From JARYGU01 sp033795365 (GTDB lineage Bacteria; Pseudomonadota; Alphaproteobacteria; Rhizobiales; Rhizobiaceae), in assembly GCA_033795365.1 (NCBI GenBank), contig JARYGU010000005.1, positions 124,001 through 188,000 of the forward strand: 64,000 nucleotides of DNA, written 5' to 3'. Shown one piece after another: positions 34,168 through 42,178 of this stretch. Each line of letters opens with the position of its first letter. Position 1 is the stretch's first letter. The position numbers and the translations under genes are program-made. The notes below the pieces were generated by a model that did no database searches, was not told the DNA's origin, and was given only the letters and a program-made list of their open reading frames with translations.

Positions 34168-36381
34168 ATGAGCTACAAGAACTTCACCATCGAGACCGAC
34201 GCCGACGGCATCGCGCTGGTCACCTGGGACATGCCCGGCAAGTCGATGAACGTCTTCACTGAGGAGGTGATGGACGAGCTCGACGCCATTATCGACGCCA
34301 CTACGGCCGACAGCGCGGTCAAGGGCGTCGTCATCACTTCCGGCAAGTCCTCCTTTTCCGGCGGCGCCGACCTTTCGATGATCAAGGCGAGCTTCGACCT
34401 CTTGAAGGAGGCACAGGCAAAGGACCCGGCGGCCGCCGTTCAAAAACTCTTCCAGACCACCGGGCGCATGACCTGGCTGTTCCGCAAGCTCGAAACCTGC
34501 GGTAAGCCGTGGGTCTCCGCCATCAACGGCACCTGCATGGGCGGCGCGTTCGAAATGGCGCTTGCCTGCCACGGCCGTGTCGCCTCCAACGCCAAGTCCG
34601 TCAAGATCGCGCTGCCGGAGGTGAAAGTCGGCATCTTCCCCGGTGCGGGCGGCACCCAGCGCGTTCCACGCCTCGCCAATGCGCAGGATGCGCTGCAGAT
34701 GATGACGACCGGCTCGTCGCTGACGGGCGCGCGCGCCAAGGCAATGAACCTCGTCCATCAGGTCGTCGCTCCCGAGGAACTGATCCCGGCCGCAAAGCAG
34801 ATGATCAAGGACGGGCTCAAGCCCGTCGCTCCCTGGGACGAGAAGGGCTTCAAGGCGCCCGGCGGCGGCATCTGGACGCCCGCCTCCGCGCAACTCTGGC
34901 CGGCCGCACCCGCGATCCTGCGTCGCGAGACCGCCGGCAACTATCCGGGCGCGCTCGCTATTTTGAAGTGCGTCTATGAAGGCCTGCAGGTGCCCTTCGA
35001 GACGGGCCTGAAGATCGAGCAGCGCTATTTCACCCATATCCTGCAGACGACCGAGGCCTTTTCGATGATCCGGTCGCTCTTCATCTCCATGCAGGAGCTC
35101 GGCAAGGGCGCGCGCCGGCCGGCCGGCATCCCGAAGTCGGAGTTCAAGAAGGTCGCCGTCGTCGGCGCCGGCTTCATGGGCGCCTCCATCGCCTATGTGA
35201 CGGCCGCCGCCGGCATTCCCGTCGTCCTCATCGACCGCGACCAGGAGGCCGCCGACAAGGGCAAGACCGTCTCCGAAGGCCTCGTCACCGGCGCCATCGG
35301 CAAGGGCCGCATGTCGAAGGAAGACGGCGAGAAGCTGCTCGACCTCATCACCCCCACCCCCGACTATGCTAGCCTCGCCGATGCCGATCTCGTCATCGAG
35401 GCGGTCTTCGAGGACCGCGACGTGAAGAGGCAGGTGACCGAGAAGGTCGAGGCCGTGCTGAAGGAGGGCGCCGTCTTCGCCTCCAACACCTCGACGCTGC
35501 CGATCACCGGGCTCGCCGGGAACTCGAAGCGCCCGGACCAGTTCATCGGCATCCACTTCTTCTCCCCGGTCGAGAAGATGATGCTGACCGAGGTCATCCT
35601 CGGCAAGGAGACCGGCGACAAGGCGCTCGCCGTCGCGCTCGACTATGTCGCCGCTATCAGGAAGACGCCGATCGTCGTCAACGACACCCGCGGCTTCTAC
35701 GTCAACCGCTGCGTCTTCCGCTACATGGCCGAGGCCTATGACATGCTGATCGAAGGCGTGCCGGCGGCGATGATCGAGAACGCCGCCAAGATGGCCGGCA
35801 TGCCGGTCGGCCCGCTGTCGCTCAACGACGAGGTCGCCGTCGATCTTTCCTACAAGATCTTCAAGGCCCAGATCGCCGATCTCGGGGAAAAATCCGTCGA
35901 TCCGCGCCACATGGCGCTGGTCTCGAAGCTGGTGGAGGACGAGGGCCGCCTCGGCCGCAAGGCCGGCAAGGGTTTTTACGACTATCCGCAAAAGCCCGCC
36001 AAGAAGAAGCTCTGGCCGGGGCTCAAGGACCTCTACCCGCAGCAGAAGCCCGACGACGTCGACGTCGGAGTGCTGAAGAACCGCTTCCTCGCCACGATCG
36101 CGCTGGAGGCCGCCCGCACCATCGAGGAAGGCATCGTGACCGATCCGCGTGAGGCCGATGTCGGTTCCATCCTCGGCTTCGGCTTCGCCCCCTATACAGG
36201 CGGCACGCTCTCCTACATCGACGGCATGGGTGCCGAGGCCTTCGTGGACCTGTGCGAAGGGCTCGCCGCAAAATACGGCGAACACTTCAAGCCGACACCG
36301 CTCCTGAGGGACATGGCCGCCAAAGGCGAGACCTTCTACAGCCGGTTCGACCCGTATGCGAAAAAGGGGAAGGCGGCTTAG
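34168..36381 (+). CDS. fadB: Bifunctional enoyl-CoA hydratase / 3-hydroxyacyl-CoA dehydrogenase (FadB/FadJ-like)
   Basis: A 737-residue multifunctional beta-oxidation enzyme. The N-terminal crotonase domain shows SSFSGGADLSMI (oxyanion hole), NGTCMGGAFEMALACHGR and the catalytic Glu region PEVKVGIFPGAGGTQR. A linker leads to the NAD-binding Rossmann motif VAVVGAGFMGASIAY near residue 330, then IHFFSPVEKM and the C-terminal dehydrogenase domains (NDTRGFYVNR, GKGFYDYP). It hydrates enoyl-CoA and oxidises the hydroxyacyl-CoA product for the thiolase. GGGAAGAGG precedes the ATG; a strong terminator follows. Confidence 0.94.
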   Translation: MSYKNFTIETDADGIALVTWDMPGKSMNVFTEEVMDELDAIIDATTADSAVKGVVITSGKSSFSGGADLSMIKASFDLLKEAQAKDPAAAVQKLFQTTGRMTWLFRKLETCGKPWVSAINGTCMGGAFEMALACHGRVASNAKSVKIALPEVKVGIFPGAGGTQRVPRLANAQDALQMMTTGSSLTGARAKAMNLVHQVVAPEELIPAAKQMIKDGLKPVAPWDEKGFKAPGGGIWTPASAQLWPAAPAILRRETAGNYPGALAILKCVYEGLQVPFETGLKIEQRYFTHILQTTEAFSMIRSLFISMQELGKGARRPAGIPKSEFKKVAVVGAGFMGASIAYVTAAAGIPVVLIDRDQEAADKGKTVSEGLVTGAIGKGRMSKEDGEKLLDLITPTPDYASLADADLVIEAVFEDRDVKRQVTEKVEAVLKEGAVFASNTSTLPITGLAGNSKRPDQFIGIHFFSPVEKMMLTEVILGKETGDKALAVALDYVAAIRKTPIVVNDTRGFYVNRCVFRYMAEAYDMLIEGVPAAMIENAAKMAGMPVGPLSLNDEVAVDLSYKIFKAQIADLGEKSVDPRHMALVSKLVEDEGRLGRKAGKGFYDYPQKPAKKKLWPGLKDLYPQQKPDDVDVGVLKNRFLATIALEAARTIEEGIVTDPREADVGSILGFGFAPYTGGTLSYIDGMGAEAFVDLCEGLAAKYGEHFKPTPLLRDMAAKGETFYSRFDPYAKKGKAA

Positions 36382-36403
36382 GCCGTTTTCCTCGTCGAAA
36401 CGC

Positions 36404-36435
36404 AAAGCCCGGCGTGGTTCCCCACGCCGGGCTTT
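36404..36435 (+). terminator. Rho-independent terminator of the fatty-acid oxidation operon
   Basis: A perfect 14-base stem, AAAGCCCGGCGTGG with CCACGCCGGGCTTT, around a 4-base loop, followed by CGTTT. It lies 22 bases after the fadB-like stop and 40 bases before the convergent Tim44-like gene, so it can act in both directions. Confidence 0.85.
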
Positions 36436-36475
36436 CGTTTGATCGTCTCTTTCCGGTCTCGGTAGGAGCGGCGCC

Positions 36476-37480
36476 TTACGCCTCAACGCCCTGGATCGCC
36501 GATACCTGCCAGTCGCCGGGCGGGCGGCGCACGAAGGTCCAGACCTCGACGGCTTCGGTCAGGTTGTCCGGATCGCCGCTGACGACGCGGCCGCTCGCGC
36601 GCTCGCGCATCACGTCGACGCTCTCGTAGCGCATCGCGACCGTCGCGTATTCCGCGCCATCCTCGCGCCAGGACTCCGCCACGTCGCCCTGGACCAGATG
36701 CACGTCGCGCACCTCGTTCTTCAGGCCGTTCGTGGCGTTTTCGCTCAGTTCCTCGGCAAGCCAGGACATGGCTTCCGGCGTGGTCAGCCGGCGAAGCGCG
36801 GCATAGTCCTCCGCACCGTAAGCCGTCTGGACCTCCTTCAGCATCGCCTCGAAGCGGTCGAGGTCCTGCTGGCCGATGCCGATCTCGTCGGGATTGCCGG
36901 TCGGCCCGGACGAAGCCGCGGCCCCGCCGCCGATGCGCGGAATGGAGAAGGAGGGGGCGGCGCCCGCGTCATTGTTCTGCGAAGCCTGCCGGGAATAGCC
37001 CGCTGCCCCGCCATAGGCCGGCTGCCTGCCGCGGGCGAAAAGCCGCGAGATCAGCATGACCGCGCCGATGACGAGGGCGACCTGCAGGAGCAGGCCGAGG
37101 AAGCCGATGCCGCCGCCGATGCCATGGCCGAGCAGCATGCCGATCAGGCCGCCCATCATCAGGCCGCCGATCATCGTGCCGGCGAAGCCGCCGAAGAGGC
37201 CGGGGCGCTGCGCGCCGGGGCGGTTGGCGCCCGCAGCCGGCTGGTTGCCGCGCTGTGTCGCCTGCGGCTGGCTCATCGTGCGGTCGATCGGTGCCGTCTG
37301 CGTCGGCGCGGTGCGGGTGACCGGCGGCGGCGAGAAGGTCCGCGTGCCGCGGCTGCCGAAGCCGCCGCCGGCACGGCGCGCCTCCGCCACGTCGACCACC
37401 GTGAACATCACCATGACGGCAACCGCCGTCATCGCGAAAATCCGCCCGAAATGCTGTCTGAATTGCATCGAATGTTCCAT
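36476..37480 (-). CDS. Tim44-like domain membrane protein
   Basis: A 334-residue protein. An N-terminal hydrophobic signal/anchor (RIFAMTAVAVMVMFTVVDVAEA) is followed by an Arg/Gly/Pro-rich linker, two glycine-rich transmembrane stretches (GGLMMGGLIGMLLGHGIGGG and LLLQVALVIGAVMLISRL), and a C-terminal Tim44-like domain (FEAMLKEVQTAYGAEDYAAL, VEVWTFVRRPPGDWQVSAI). Bacterial Tim44-like proteins are membrane-associated with unclear roles. The start is uncertain: ATG 37480 (AAGAAG upstream) or ATG 37468. Confidence 0.85.
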   Translation of the reverse strand: MEHSMQFRQHFGRIFAMTAVAVMVMFTVVDVAEARRAGGGFGSRGTRTFSPPPVTRTAPTQTAPIDRTMSQPQATQRGNQPAAGANRPGAQRPGLFGGFAGTMIGGLMMGGLIGMLLGHGIGGGIGFLGLLLQVALVIGAVMLISRLFARGRQPAYGGAAGYSRQASQNNDAGAAPSFSIPRIGGGAAASSGPTGNPDEIGIGQQDLDRFEAMLKEVQTAYGAEDYAALRRLTTPEAMSWLAEELSENATNGLKNEVRDVHLVQGDVAESWREDGAEYATVAMRYESVDVMRERASGRVVSGDPDNLTEAVEVWTFVRRPPGDWQVSAIQGVEA

Positions 37481-37891
37481 CCCGTGTTCTTCTTTCCGCA
37501 CCACAAAAGGGCGCGCATGCGCCCGATATAGAGTAGCCCCGGCGGAAATATAAGTGCCGGAAACGCTTTTCCTTCACTCAGCGCGCAGCGATTTTGCGTC
37601 CTCACCCCGGTGTTTGGCCGGCAGGCTGCGGAGAAAACAGGCCGGGGTCTGAAAAAACATCCGTGTTCAAGCCGGCTGCATTATTGTATTTTTTCGTTTC
37701 CGCGGCGCGCCGGCCGGAATTAAAATCGCAGCGGCTATTGCAAATTTCCCGATAAATTCTATGTATGTATTGTCGAATATTGCTTGTGACCTTTGTCAAG
37801 CGCGTCAGCGCATCGTCAGATTTCCTCTCAAGATCGATCCACGCTGGGCGGATACCCGTCCGGCACCTCTAACGATTGAAAGGAAATCGTT
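37481..37891. other. Intergenic region and long cspA leader
   Basis: A 411-base gap. The left part is the promoter area of the Tim44-like gene; the right part is AT-rich (TTATTGTATTTTTTCG around 37680) and then the cspA leader, ending in the hairpin at 37871-37891. Long structured leaders are usual for cold-shock genes. I find no credible coding frame. Confidence 0.6.
37871..37891 (+). promoter_or_regulatory. cspA leader hairpin with the ribosome-binding site in its loop
   Basis: Two perfect 7-base arms, AACGATT and AATCGTT, enclose the 7-base loop GAAAGGA, which is the cspA Shine-Dalgarno; the GTG start follows the stem directly. The stem is weak (mostly A-U), so it could either expose the site or melt with temperature. 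The layout suggests translational control. Confidence 0.65.
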
Positions 37892-38101
37892 GTGAATTCA
37901 GGTACCGTCAAGTGGTTCAACAGCACCAAGGGCTTTGGCTTCATTCAGCCTGACGATGGCACGACGGACGTTTTCGTGCATGTTTCTGCGGTCGAGCGGG
38001 CGGGCATGGGCTCCCTCGTCGAAGGCCAGAAGATCAGCTACGAAATCGTCCGCGACCGCAAGTCCGGCAAGAATTCGGCCGACAATCTGCGGGCCGCATA
38101 A
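37892..38101 (+). CDS. cspA: CspA-family cold shock protein
   Basis: A 69-residue single cold-shock domain. RNP1 is KGFGFIQP and RNP2 is DVFVHVSAV, within the five-strand barrel that begins SGTVKWFN. It binds single-stranded RNA and DNA and acts as an RNA chaperone. The start is GTG 37892; AAGGA lies 7 bases before it, inside a hairpin loop. A terminator follows at 38163. Rhizobia carry several csp paralogues; which is cold-induced cannot be told from sequence. Confidence 0.95.
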   Translation: MNSGTVKWFNSTKGFGFIQPDDGTTDVFVHVSAVERAGMGSLVEGQKISYEIVRDRKSGKNSADNLRAA

Positions 38102-38162
38102 TCAGCCGTTCCTCCCGCTGACCACGGATGTACTGGCAGTGCGGAGTCTGAATGGCAGGAGA

Positions 38163-38186
38163 GGTCGGGCAAAGCCCGGCCTTTTT
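38163..38186 (+). terminator. Rho-independent terminator of cspA
   Basis: GGTCGGGC and GCCCGGCC form an 8-base stem (one G-U type mismatch) around AAA, followed by TTTTTG. It lies 61 bases after the cspA stop, the expected position. Confidence 0.75.
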
Positions 38187-38229
38187 GTTTCTTCGGCCTT
38201 GCGGATTGGTCCAAGGTAAGGAGAACTCC

Positions 38230-38508
38230 ATGAACCGTAAAGTCTATGCGGTGGGAGACACGGTCATCGTCAGGCAGGGACTCGGCCGGATGACGCCCGC
38301 CGGAACCGCGTGCCGGATCGTCGGAATTCTGCCGGCCGATCACGGCGAGACCCAGTATCGCGTCCGCTTCGGAAGCGAAACGTTCGACCGCCGCATCGCT
38401 GCAAGCGATATCGAAACGGTGCAGTCCGCCGTCAAGGACGGGCCGGCGCCGAGCCCCGACCGCAATGGCGCCTGGCTCAAGCCGTTGAGCATCAGGACGG
38501 GGAAATAG
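38230..38508 (+). CDS. Small conserved protein of unknown function
   Basis: A 92-residue basic protein with no signal peptide. It contains a beta-rich SH3/KOW-like stretch (YAVGDTVIVRQGLGRMTPAG, QYRVRFGSETFDRRI) that could bind nucleic acid; this is a guess from pattern, not a recognised family. AAGGAG precedes the ATG. It follows cspA's terminator and precedes rpsU. Its stop codon TAG is the first three bases of a dispersed repeat. Confidence 0.72.
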   Translation: MNRKVYAVGDTVIVRQGLGRMTPAGTACRIVGILPADHGETQYRVRFGSETFDRRIAASDIETVQSAVKDGPAPSPDRNGAWLKPLSIRTGK

Positions 38509-38553
38509 AGCAATTCCAGGAAAGCGCATCGCGGTTTTCCGTCCGGAATTGCT
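38506..38553 (+). repeat. Dispersed 'TAGAGCAATTCC' repeat, copy 1
   Basis: The element starts TAGAGCAATTCCAGGAAA and ends TTTTCCGTCCGGAATTGC; its ends (GCAATTCC and GGAATTGC) and inner GGAAA/TTTCC are complementary, so it can form a hairpin. Other copies lie at 38911-38957 and, inverted, at 45890-45937. This copy provides the stop codon of the preceding gene and forms part of the rpsU leader. Confidence 0.8.
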
Positions 38554-38641
38554 AAAAAAACGAAGAGACAGGACGTTTCCGCCACTCAGGGAAACGGAAT
38601 TCCGTGAATGCGGCGGCCGCCGCAAACAGAAAGGATACATC

Positions 38642-38881
38642 TTGCAGGTTCTCGTCAGGGACAACAACATCGACCAGGCGCTTCGCGTGCTGAAGAAGAA
38701 GATGCAGCGCGAAGGCGTATTTCGCGAAATGAAGGCGCGCAGCGCCTATGAGAAGCCGTCCGAAAAACGGGTTCGGGAAAAAGCCGAGGCCGTGCGGCGC
38801 CAGCGCAAGCTCGCCCGCAAGAAGCTGCAGCGCGAAGGCCTCCTGCCGGCTGCCAAGAAAGCGGTGAGCCGTCCGCGGTAA
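38642..38881 (+). CDS. rpsU: 30S ribosomal protein S21
   Basis: A 79-residue basic protein: QVLVRDNNIDQALRVLKKKM, REGVFREMKARSAYEKPSEK and RQRKLARKKLQREG are the S21 sequence, with a long C-terminal helix of alternating basic residues typical of alphaproteobacteria. It helps mRNA start selection on the small subunit. There is no ATG in the right place; TTG 38642 preceded by AAAGGA gives the normal N-terminus MQVLV, so this essential-type gene uses TTG. Rhizobia have more than one S21 gene. Confidence 0.93.
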   Translation: MQVLVRDNNIDQALRVLKKKMQREGVFREMKARSAYEKPSEKRVREKAEAVRRQRKLARKKLQREGLLPAAKKAVSRPR

Positions 38882-38910
38882 CCCGCCACGGCCGGCCCGC
38901 AATGCCGGAT

Positions 38911-38957
38911 AGGGCAATTCCAGGAAAAGAGCGGAGCGGTTTCCCGCTCGGAATTGC
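38911..38957 (+). repeat. Dispersed repeat, copy 2
   Basis: AGGGCAATTCCAGGAAA to CTCGGAATTGC, with the same end-to-end complementarity as copy 1 (GCAATTCC at 38914 and GGAATTGC at 38950). It lies 30 bases after rpsU; a longer 15-base dyad follows directly. Confidence 0.78.
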
Positions 38958-38970
38958 GCAAAAACAAAAG

Positions 38971-39016
38971 GATAGAGCATCTCAGCAGTTCGTTTTTTAG
39001 CCTGAGATGCTCTATC
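38971..39016 (+). promoter_or_regulatory. Perfect 15-base stem upstream of a small gene
   Basis: GATAGAGCATCTCAG (38971-38985) and CTGAGATGCTCTATC (39002-39016) are exactly complementary around a 16-base loop containing TTTTTT. The stem ends 5 bases before the AAGGAAGG ribosome-binding site of the gene at 39037. It may terminate rpsU transcription or shape the next gene's leader. Confidence 0.7.
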
Positions 39017-39036
39017 GTCCAAGGAAGGAAGACGTC

Positions 39037-39261
39037 ATGACCGCCACCAAGGAAGAATTCTTCAACCGCGCCAAGCTTTCAGCCCAGGACAAGGCGACCA
39101 TGACCGACCAGACGGCGCGGTCCATCATCGCGGCCGAAGCCTCTGCCCGCGAAAAGAAGACCAATCGTCTGCGCGAACTGCGCCTGCAGCAGGAACCCGC
39201 CGAAGAGACCAAACCCGCAGCTACGCGCGCAAAACGCAAGCCGGCACGAAAGGCCGGCTGA
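39037..39261 (+). CDS. Small basic protein of unknown function
   Basis: A 74-residue protein: a helical N-terminal part (KEEFFNRAKLSAQDKATMTD, SIIAAEASAREKKTNRLREL) and a Lys/Ala/Pro-rich tail (ATRAKRKPARKAG) like those of nucleic-acid-binding histone-like tails. AAGGAAGG precedes the ATG. No signal peptide or membrane segment. I do not recognise the family, though short proteins of this composition occur widely in rhizobia. Confidence 0.7.
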   Translation: MTATKEEFFNRAKLSAQDKATMTDQTARSIIAAEASAREKKTNRLRELRLQQEPAEETKPAATRAKRKPARKAG

Positions 39262-39288
39262 GGGCCGGTCTGCACCGCAGGCGGAGCG

Positions 39289-39981
39289 TTACGACACCCG
39301 CCGCTGCCCTTCCGCAAACCTGCTGAACCCCAGCCATTGCTGCATGGCGCTGGCGATATGCGGATCGCCGTCGAATTCCAGGTTGCCCGCCTCCACCTCC
39401 TTGCGGAGGATCGAAATTCCCATCCAGACGGCCGTCATGCTCCGCAGCGAGCCGGTGACGACGAGATCGATCTCGAAACCGGGATCGAAACCGCACAGAT
39501 CCACCGAGCCCTGGTCCACCACCAGCCACCAGCTCTGCCTCGGCTGCGGCAGCTCCGGATACAGGAACTGTATCGTACAGCGCCGCTTCGGCAGGGGCGT
39601 GGGGTTGAGGTTGCGCCGCATGTCCCACATCAGCAGCGACGGGTCGAGATTGCGCAGCGAAATCTGCGATTCCACCCAGCGCTGTCCCCAGAACCCCATT
39701 CCCATGACAATCGGGCGCAGGTCCTCCCCGGCTTCCGAAAGACGGTATTCCACCGTGCCTCTGGCGTTCGGCACCGCCGTGACGACACCGGCGCGCTCGA
39801 GTTCCTTCAACCGTTTGGAGAGTAATGCCGGGGACATGCGCGGCACACCGCGACGCAGATCGTTGAATCTGGTTGTTCCGCAGAGAAGTTCCCGCAAAAC
39901 AAGAACTGTCCATCGGGTACACAATATTTCTGCCGCCATAGAGACCGGACAGAACTGTCCGTAACTTCCATGTTCTTCCAT
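39289..39981 (-). CDS. HxlR-type winged-helix regulator with C-terminal extension
   Basis: A 230-residue regulator. The N-terminal HxlR domain is clear: FCPVSMAAEILCTRWTVLVL, FNDLRRGVPRMSPALLSKRL and ELERAGVVTAVP. After residue 110 comes an extra domain (RRCTIQFLYPELPQPRQSWW, GFDPGFEIDLVVTGSLRSMT) that resembles an SCP2-like lipid-binding fold, common in a longer HxlR subgroup. It is divergent from an acyl-CoA dehydrogenase-like gene, its probable target. ATG 39981 is chosen; the upstream extension starts only with TTG. Confidence 0.87.
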   Translation of the reverse strand: MEEHGSYGQFCPVSMAAEILCTRWTVLVLRELLCGTTRFNDLRRGVPRMSPALLSKRLKELERAGVVTAVPNARGTVEYRLSEAGEDLRPIVMGMGFWGQRWVESQISLRNLDPSLLMWDMRRNLNPTPLPKRRCTIQFLYPELPQPRQSWWLVVDQGSVDLCGFDPGFEIDLVVTGSLRSMTAVWMGISILRKEVEAGNLEFDGDPHIASAMQQWLGFSRFAEGQRRVS

Positions 39982-40119
39982 TTTCACCACCAGAACGGCA
40001 GCCCCCACCGAATAATACTTCAAAAATTCGATCCCGCATATGGGCCAGTACAGATCCTGAACTGGACGCCCGAAGCAGAGAGGAGGATGCTTGCGGCATA
40101 ACCAAAGAGGAGGAAGACC

Positions 40120-41292
40120 ATGAATACGACTGCCACTGCATCCCTGACAGACGCTGCCGACGAACGCACCCTATCGGCCAACCTGACCGATAGGGTGCGT
40201 TCGCTCGCTCCCGCGCTCGCCGAGCGTGCCGCCCGCTTCGACGAGACCGACACCTTCGTCGCGGAAAACTACGAACTCCTGAAACAGTCAGGCCTGGTCG
40301 AGGCCGGCGTGCCGAGCGAACTCGGCGGCGGCGGCGCCGGGATCGGCGCGCTTTGCGAGATGCTGCGGGTCATGGCCAATGCCTGCTCGTCCACCGCGCT
40401 CGCCTTTTCGATGCATACCCACCAGGTCGCGATCCCGGCCTGGCGCTGGCGGCACCAGAAGATCGCCGCCGTCGAGCCGCTCCTCAAGCGCGTCGCCGCC
40501 GAGAAGCTGATCCTGCTTTCGAGCGGCGGATCGGACTGGATCGGCGGATCGGGCACGGCGACGAAGGTCGAGGGCGGCTACAGGATCTCGGCGCGCAAGA
40601 TCTTCACATCCGGCGCGAATATCGGCGACCTGCTGATGACGGGCGCCATCCTGCACGCCGAGGACGGCTCGGATTCGGTGATCCATTTCGCCGCGCCGAT
40701 GAAGGCGGCCGAGGTCAAGGTGCTGGACACCTGGCGCGCGCTCGGCATGCGCGGCACCGGCTCGAACGACGTGATGCTCGACGGTCTCTTCGTGCCGGAT
40801 GCGGGCATCGCCTTCGCGCGCAAGGCCGGCGAGTGGCATCCGGTCTTCCAGATCATCGCCACCATCGCCATTCCGATCATCTATTCGGTCTATCTCGGCG
40901 TCGCCGAAAGCGCCCGCGACATCGCCGTCGACCTTGCCAGGAAGAAGCAGCCGACGCCCCATATCCACGACCTCGCCGGCCGCATGGAAACCACGCTGCG
41001 CACAGCGCAGCTCGCACACCGGTGGATGGTCGAGACCGCCGAACGCAATGCGCCGTCGGCCGAGAGCGTCAACGAGGTGATGATCGGCCGCACGCTTGTC
41101 GCAAAAAACGCGATCGCCACGGTGGAGCTGGCGATGGAGCTTGCCGGCGGCAGCGGCTTCTACCGCGCCAACGGCCTCGAGCGCCGCTTCCGCGACATCC
41201 AGGGCGCCCGCTTCCACCCCCTGCAGCCGGGCCCGCAGGCCCATTATGCCGGAGCAATGGCCCTCGGCCATCCGGTGACGAACGTATTTTGA
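40120..41292 (+). CDS. Acyl-CoA dehydrogenase family protein
   Basis: A 390-residue flavoprotein of the acyl-CoA dehydrogenase superfamily: VEAGVPSELGGGGAGIGALC (N-terminal helix bundle), SGGSDWIGGSGTATKVEGGY and SARKIFTSGAN (central beta domain), and the C-terminal AIATVELAMELAGGSGFYRA with RDIQGARFHPLQPG. The sequence is nearer to the DszC/SfnC-like flavin monooxygenase-type members than to true beta-oxidation enzymes, so the substrate is open. AGAGGAGG precedes the ATG. A divergent HxlR regulator lies 138 bases away. A 14-base inverted repeat sits inside its first 30 codons. Confidence 0.87.
   Translation: MNTTATASLTDAADERTLSANLTDRVRSLAPALAERAARFDETDTFVAENYELLKQSGLVEAGVPSELGGGGAGIGALCEMLRVMANACSSTALAFSMHTHQVAIPAWRWRHQKIAAVEPLLKRVAAEKLILLSSGGSDWIGGSGTATKVEGGYRISARKIFTSGANIGDLLMTGAILHAEDGSDSVIHFAAPMKAAEVKVLDTWRALGMRGTGSNDVMLDGLFVPDAGIAFARKAGEWHPVFQIIATIAIPIIYSVYLGVAESARDIAVDLARKKQPTPHIHDLAGRMETTLRTAQLAHRWMVETAERNAPSAESVNEVMIGRTLVAKNAIATVELAMELAGGSGFYRANGLERRFRDIQGARFHPLQPGPQAHYAGAMALGHPVTNVF
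40164..40200 (+). repeat. 14-base perfect inverted repeat inside the acyl-CoA dehydrogenase-like gene
   Basis: ACGCACCCTATCGG (40164-40177) and CCGATAGGGTGCGT (40187-40200) are exactly complementary around a 9-base loop, at codons 16-27 of the gene. The stem is GC-rich and should form in the mRNA just after the start. The encoded residues (ERTLSANLTDRVRS) are ordinary, so the structure is not forced by protein sequence. Confidence 0.85.
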
Positions 41293-41370
41293 TCGAAGCG
41301 GCGGACGGGGGGGAACTGCCGACGTCCGCCGATCTCCCTCGCATCAAGTGGAGATGCCGCGCAGGGCAAG

Positions 41371-41603
41371 TTCCTCTCCCCGTCAGAACGGGGAGAGGAA
41401 ACGCTGCTGTACCGTGACCCTTGCCGATCTCCCCTCGTTGGGCAGGCTATTAAATATAGCCGGTTTGCCGGATTTCTCCCTCTTCTCCCCGGCGGGGAGA
41501 AGGTGGCGCGCAGCGCCGGATGAGGGGGCGGAACGCGTGGAATATGCCGCAAGACCCCCTCATCGCCTCGCTCCGCTCGGCACTTCTCCCCGTGGAGGAG
41601 AAG
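41371..41603. repeat. RIME-like palindromic element cluster, copy B
   Basis: Three hairpins of the same class as copy A: TTCCTCTCCCCGT/ACGGGGAGAGGAA (41371-41400), CTTCTCCCC/GGGGAGAAG (41482-41502) and CTTCTCC/GGAGAAG (41583-41603), with GATGAGGGGGCGG and CCCCTCATCGCC between the last two. This looks like two or more elements inserted together. Confidence 0.75.
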
Positions 41604-42091
41604 TGGGAGCACGCCGCAGGATCGGCCATGTGCGATGGCCCAACCCCCTTGCGGGGAAGATTGCCCGGCAGGGCGGAGGGGATGCGGTGAGGCAAATCAA
41701 CACCTTGCCAAGAATCTTCAGAAAAGTTCACGTCCGATTTTCCCCGCTCCCTGCGCCCATGTCATGCTTTTTCCCATCCCGCCGCGGATACACCGCAAGG
41801 CGTTGCGGCGAGGCGGGGACGGCGCGGGTGGTGAGGAAAGGACGCAAGGCCTCATCATCCGGGTCCGCGGAAAATGGTCTCCCTCCGGCGACACGGGGAG
41901 AGATGACGGGTTTCGGACCGGCTCGTCATCTCTTGGTGCCCGAAAACGCGCGTCGGACTTGCCTGTGCGGCATGCATGGTGGTGACAGTGAGTGGGTGGC
42001 GAGAGGGTCCGTCCGGAAACGGAAGCGCCTCGCCTTAATGTCCCTTGCGCGGCCATCGCAGAGAGACCGCAGTCGCGGATAGAAACCGCCG

Positions 42092-42178
42092 AACGGGGCG
42101 CTGAGAGGTGCTACATATAAAATAAAACTACGAGGCAGCTTTCAGCGCCCCGTCCGATCCTCGGATCAGGTCCGAGGA
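42092..42178. repeat. Nested palindromes in the non-coding block
   Basis: A 12-base inverted pair separated by 37 AT-rich bases (42092-42152) is followed by TCCTCGGA-TCAGG-TCCGAGGA (42158-42178). The second motif is a short palindrome seen repeatedly in rhizobial intergenic DNA. No T-run follows, so these are not simple terminators. Confidence 0.6.

Noticed and set aside
34147..36486. A 779-codon minus-strand frame opposite the FadB-like gene
   Set aside because: The plus strand encodes two well-known enzyme domains; the antisense product has no recognisable motif and a composition typical of GC-rich shadows.
37602..37799. A 65-codon minus-strand frame before cspA
   Set aside because: It lies in the AT-rich promoter/leader region, lacks a ribosome-binding site and has no recognisable features.
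41371..41660. Possible CRISPR array
   Set aside because: The repeated units are palindromes of unequal length and spacing with no constant repeat-spacer pattern and no cas genes in the window.
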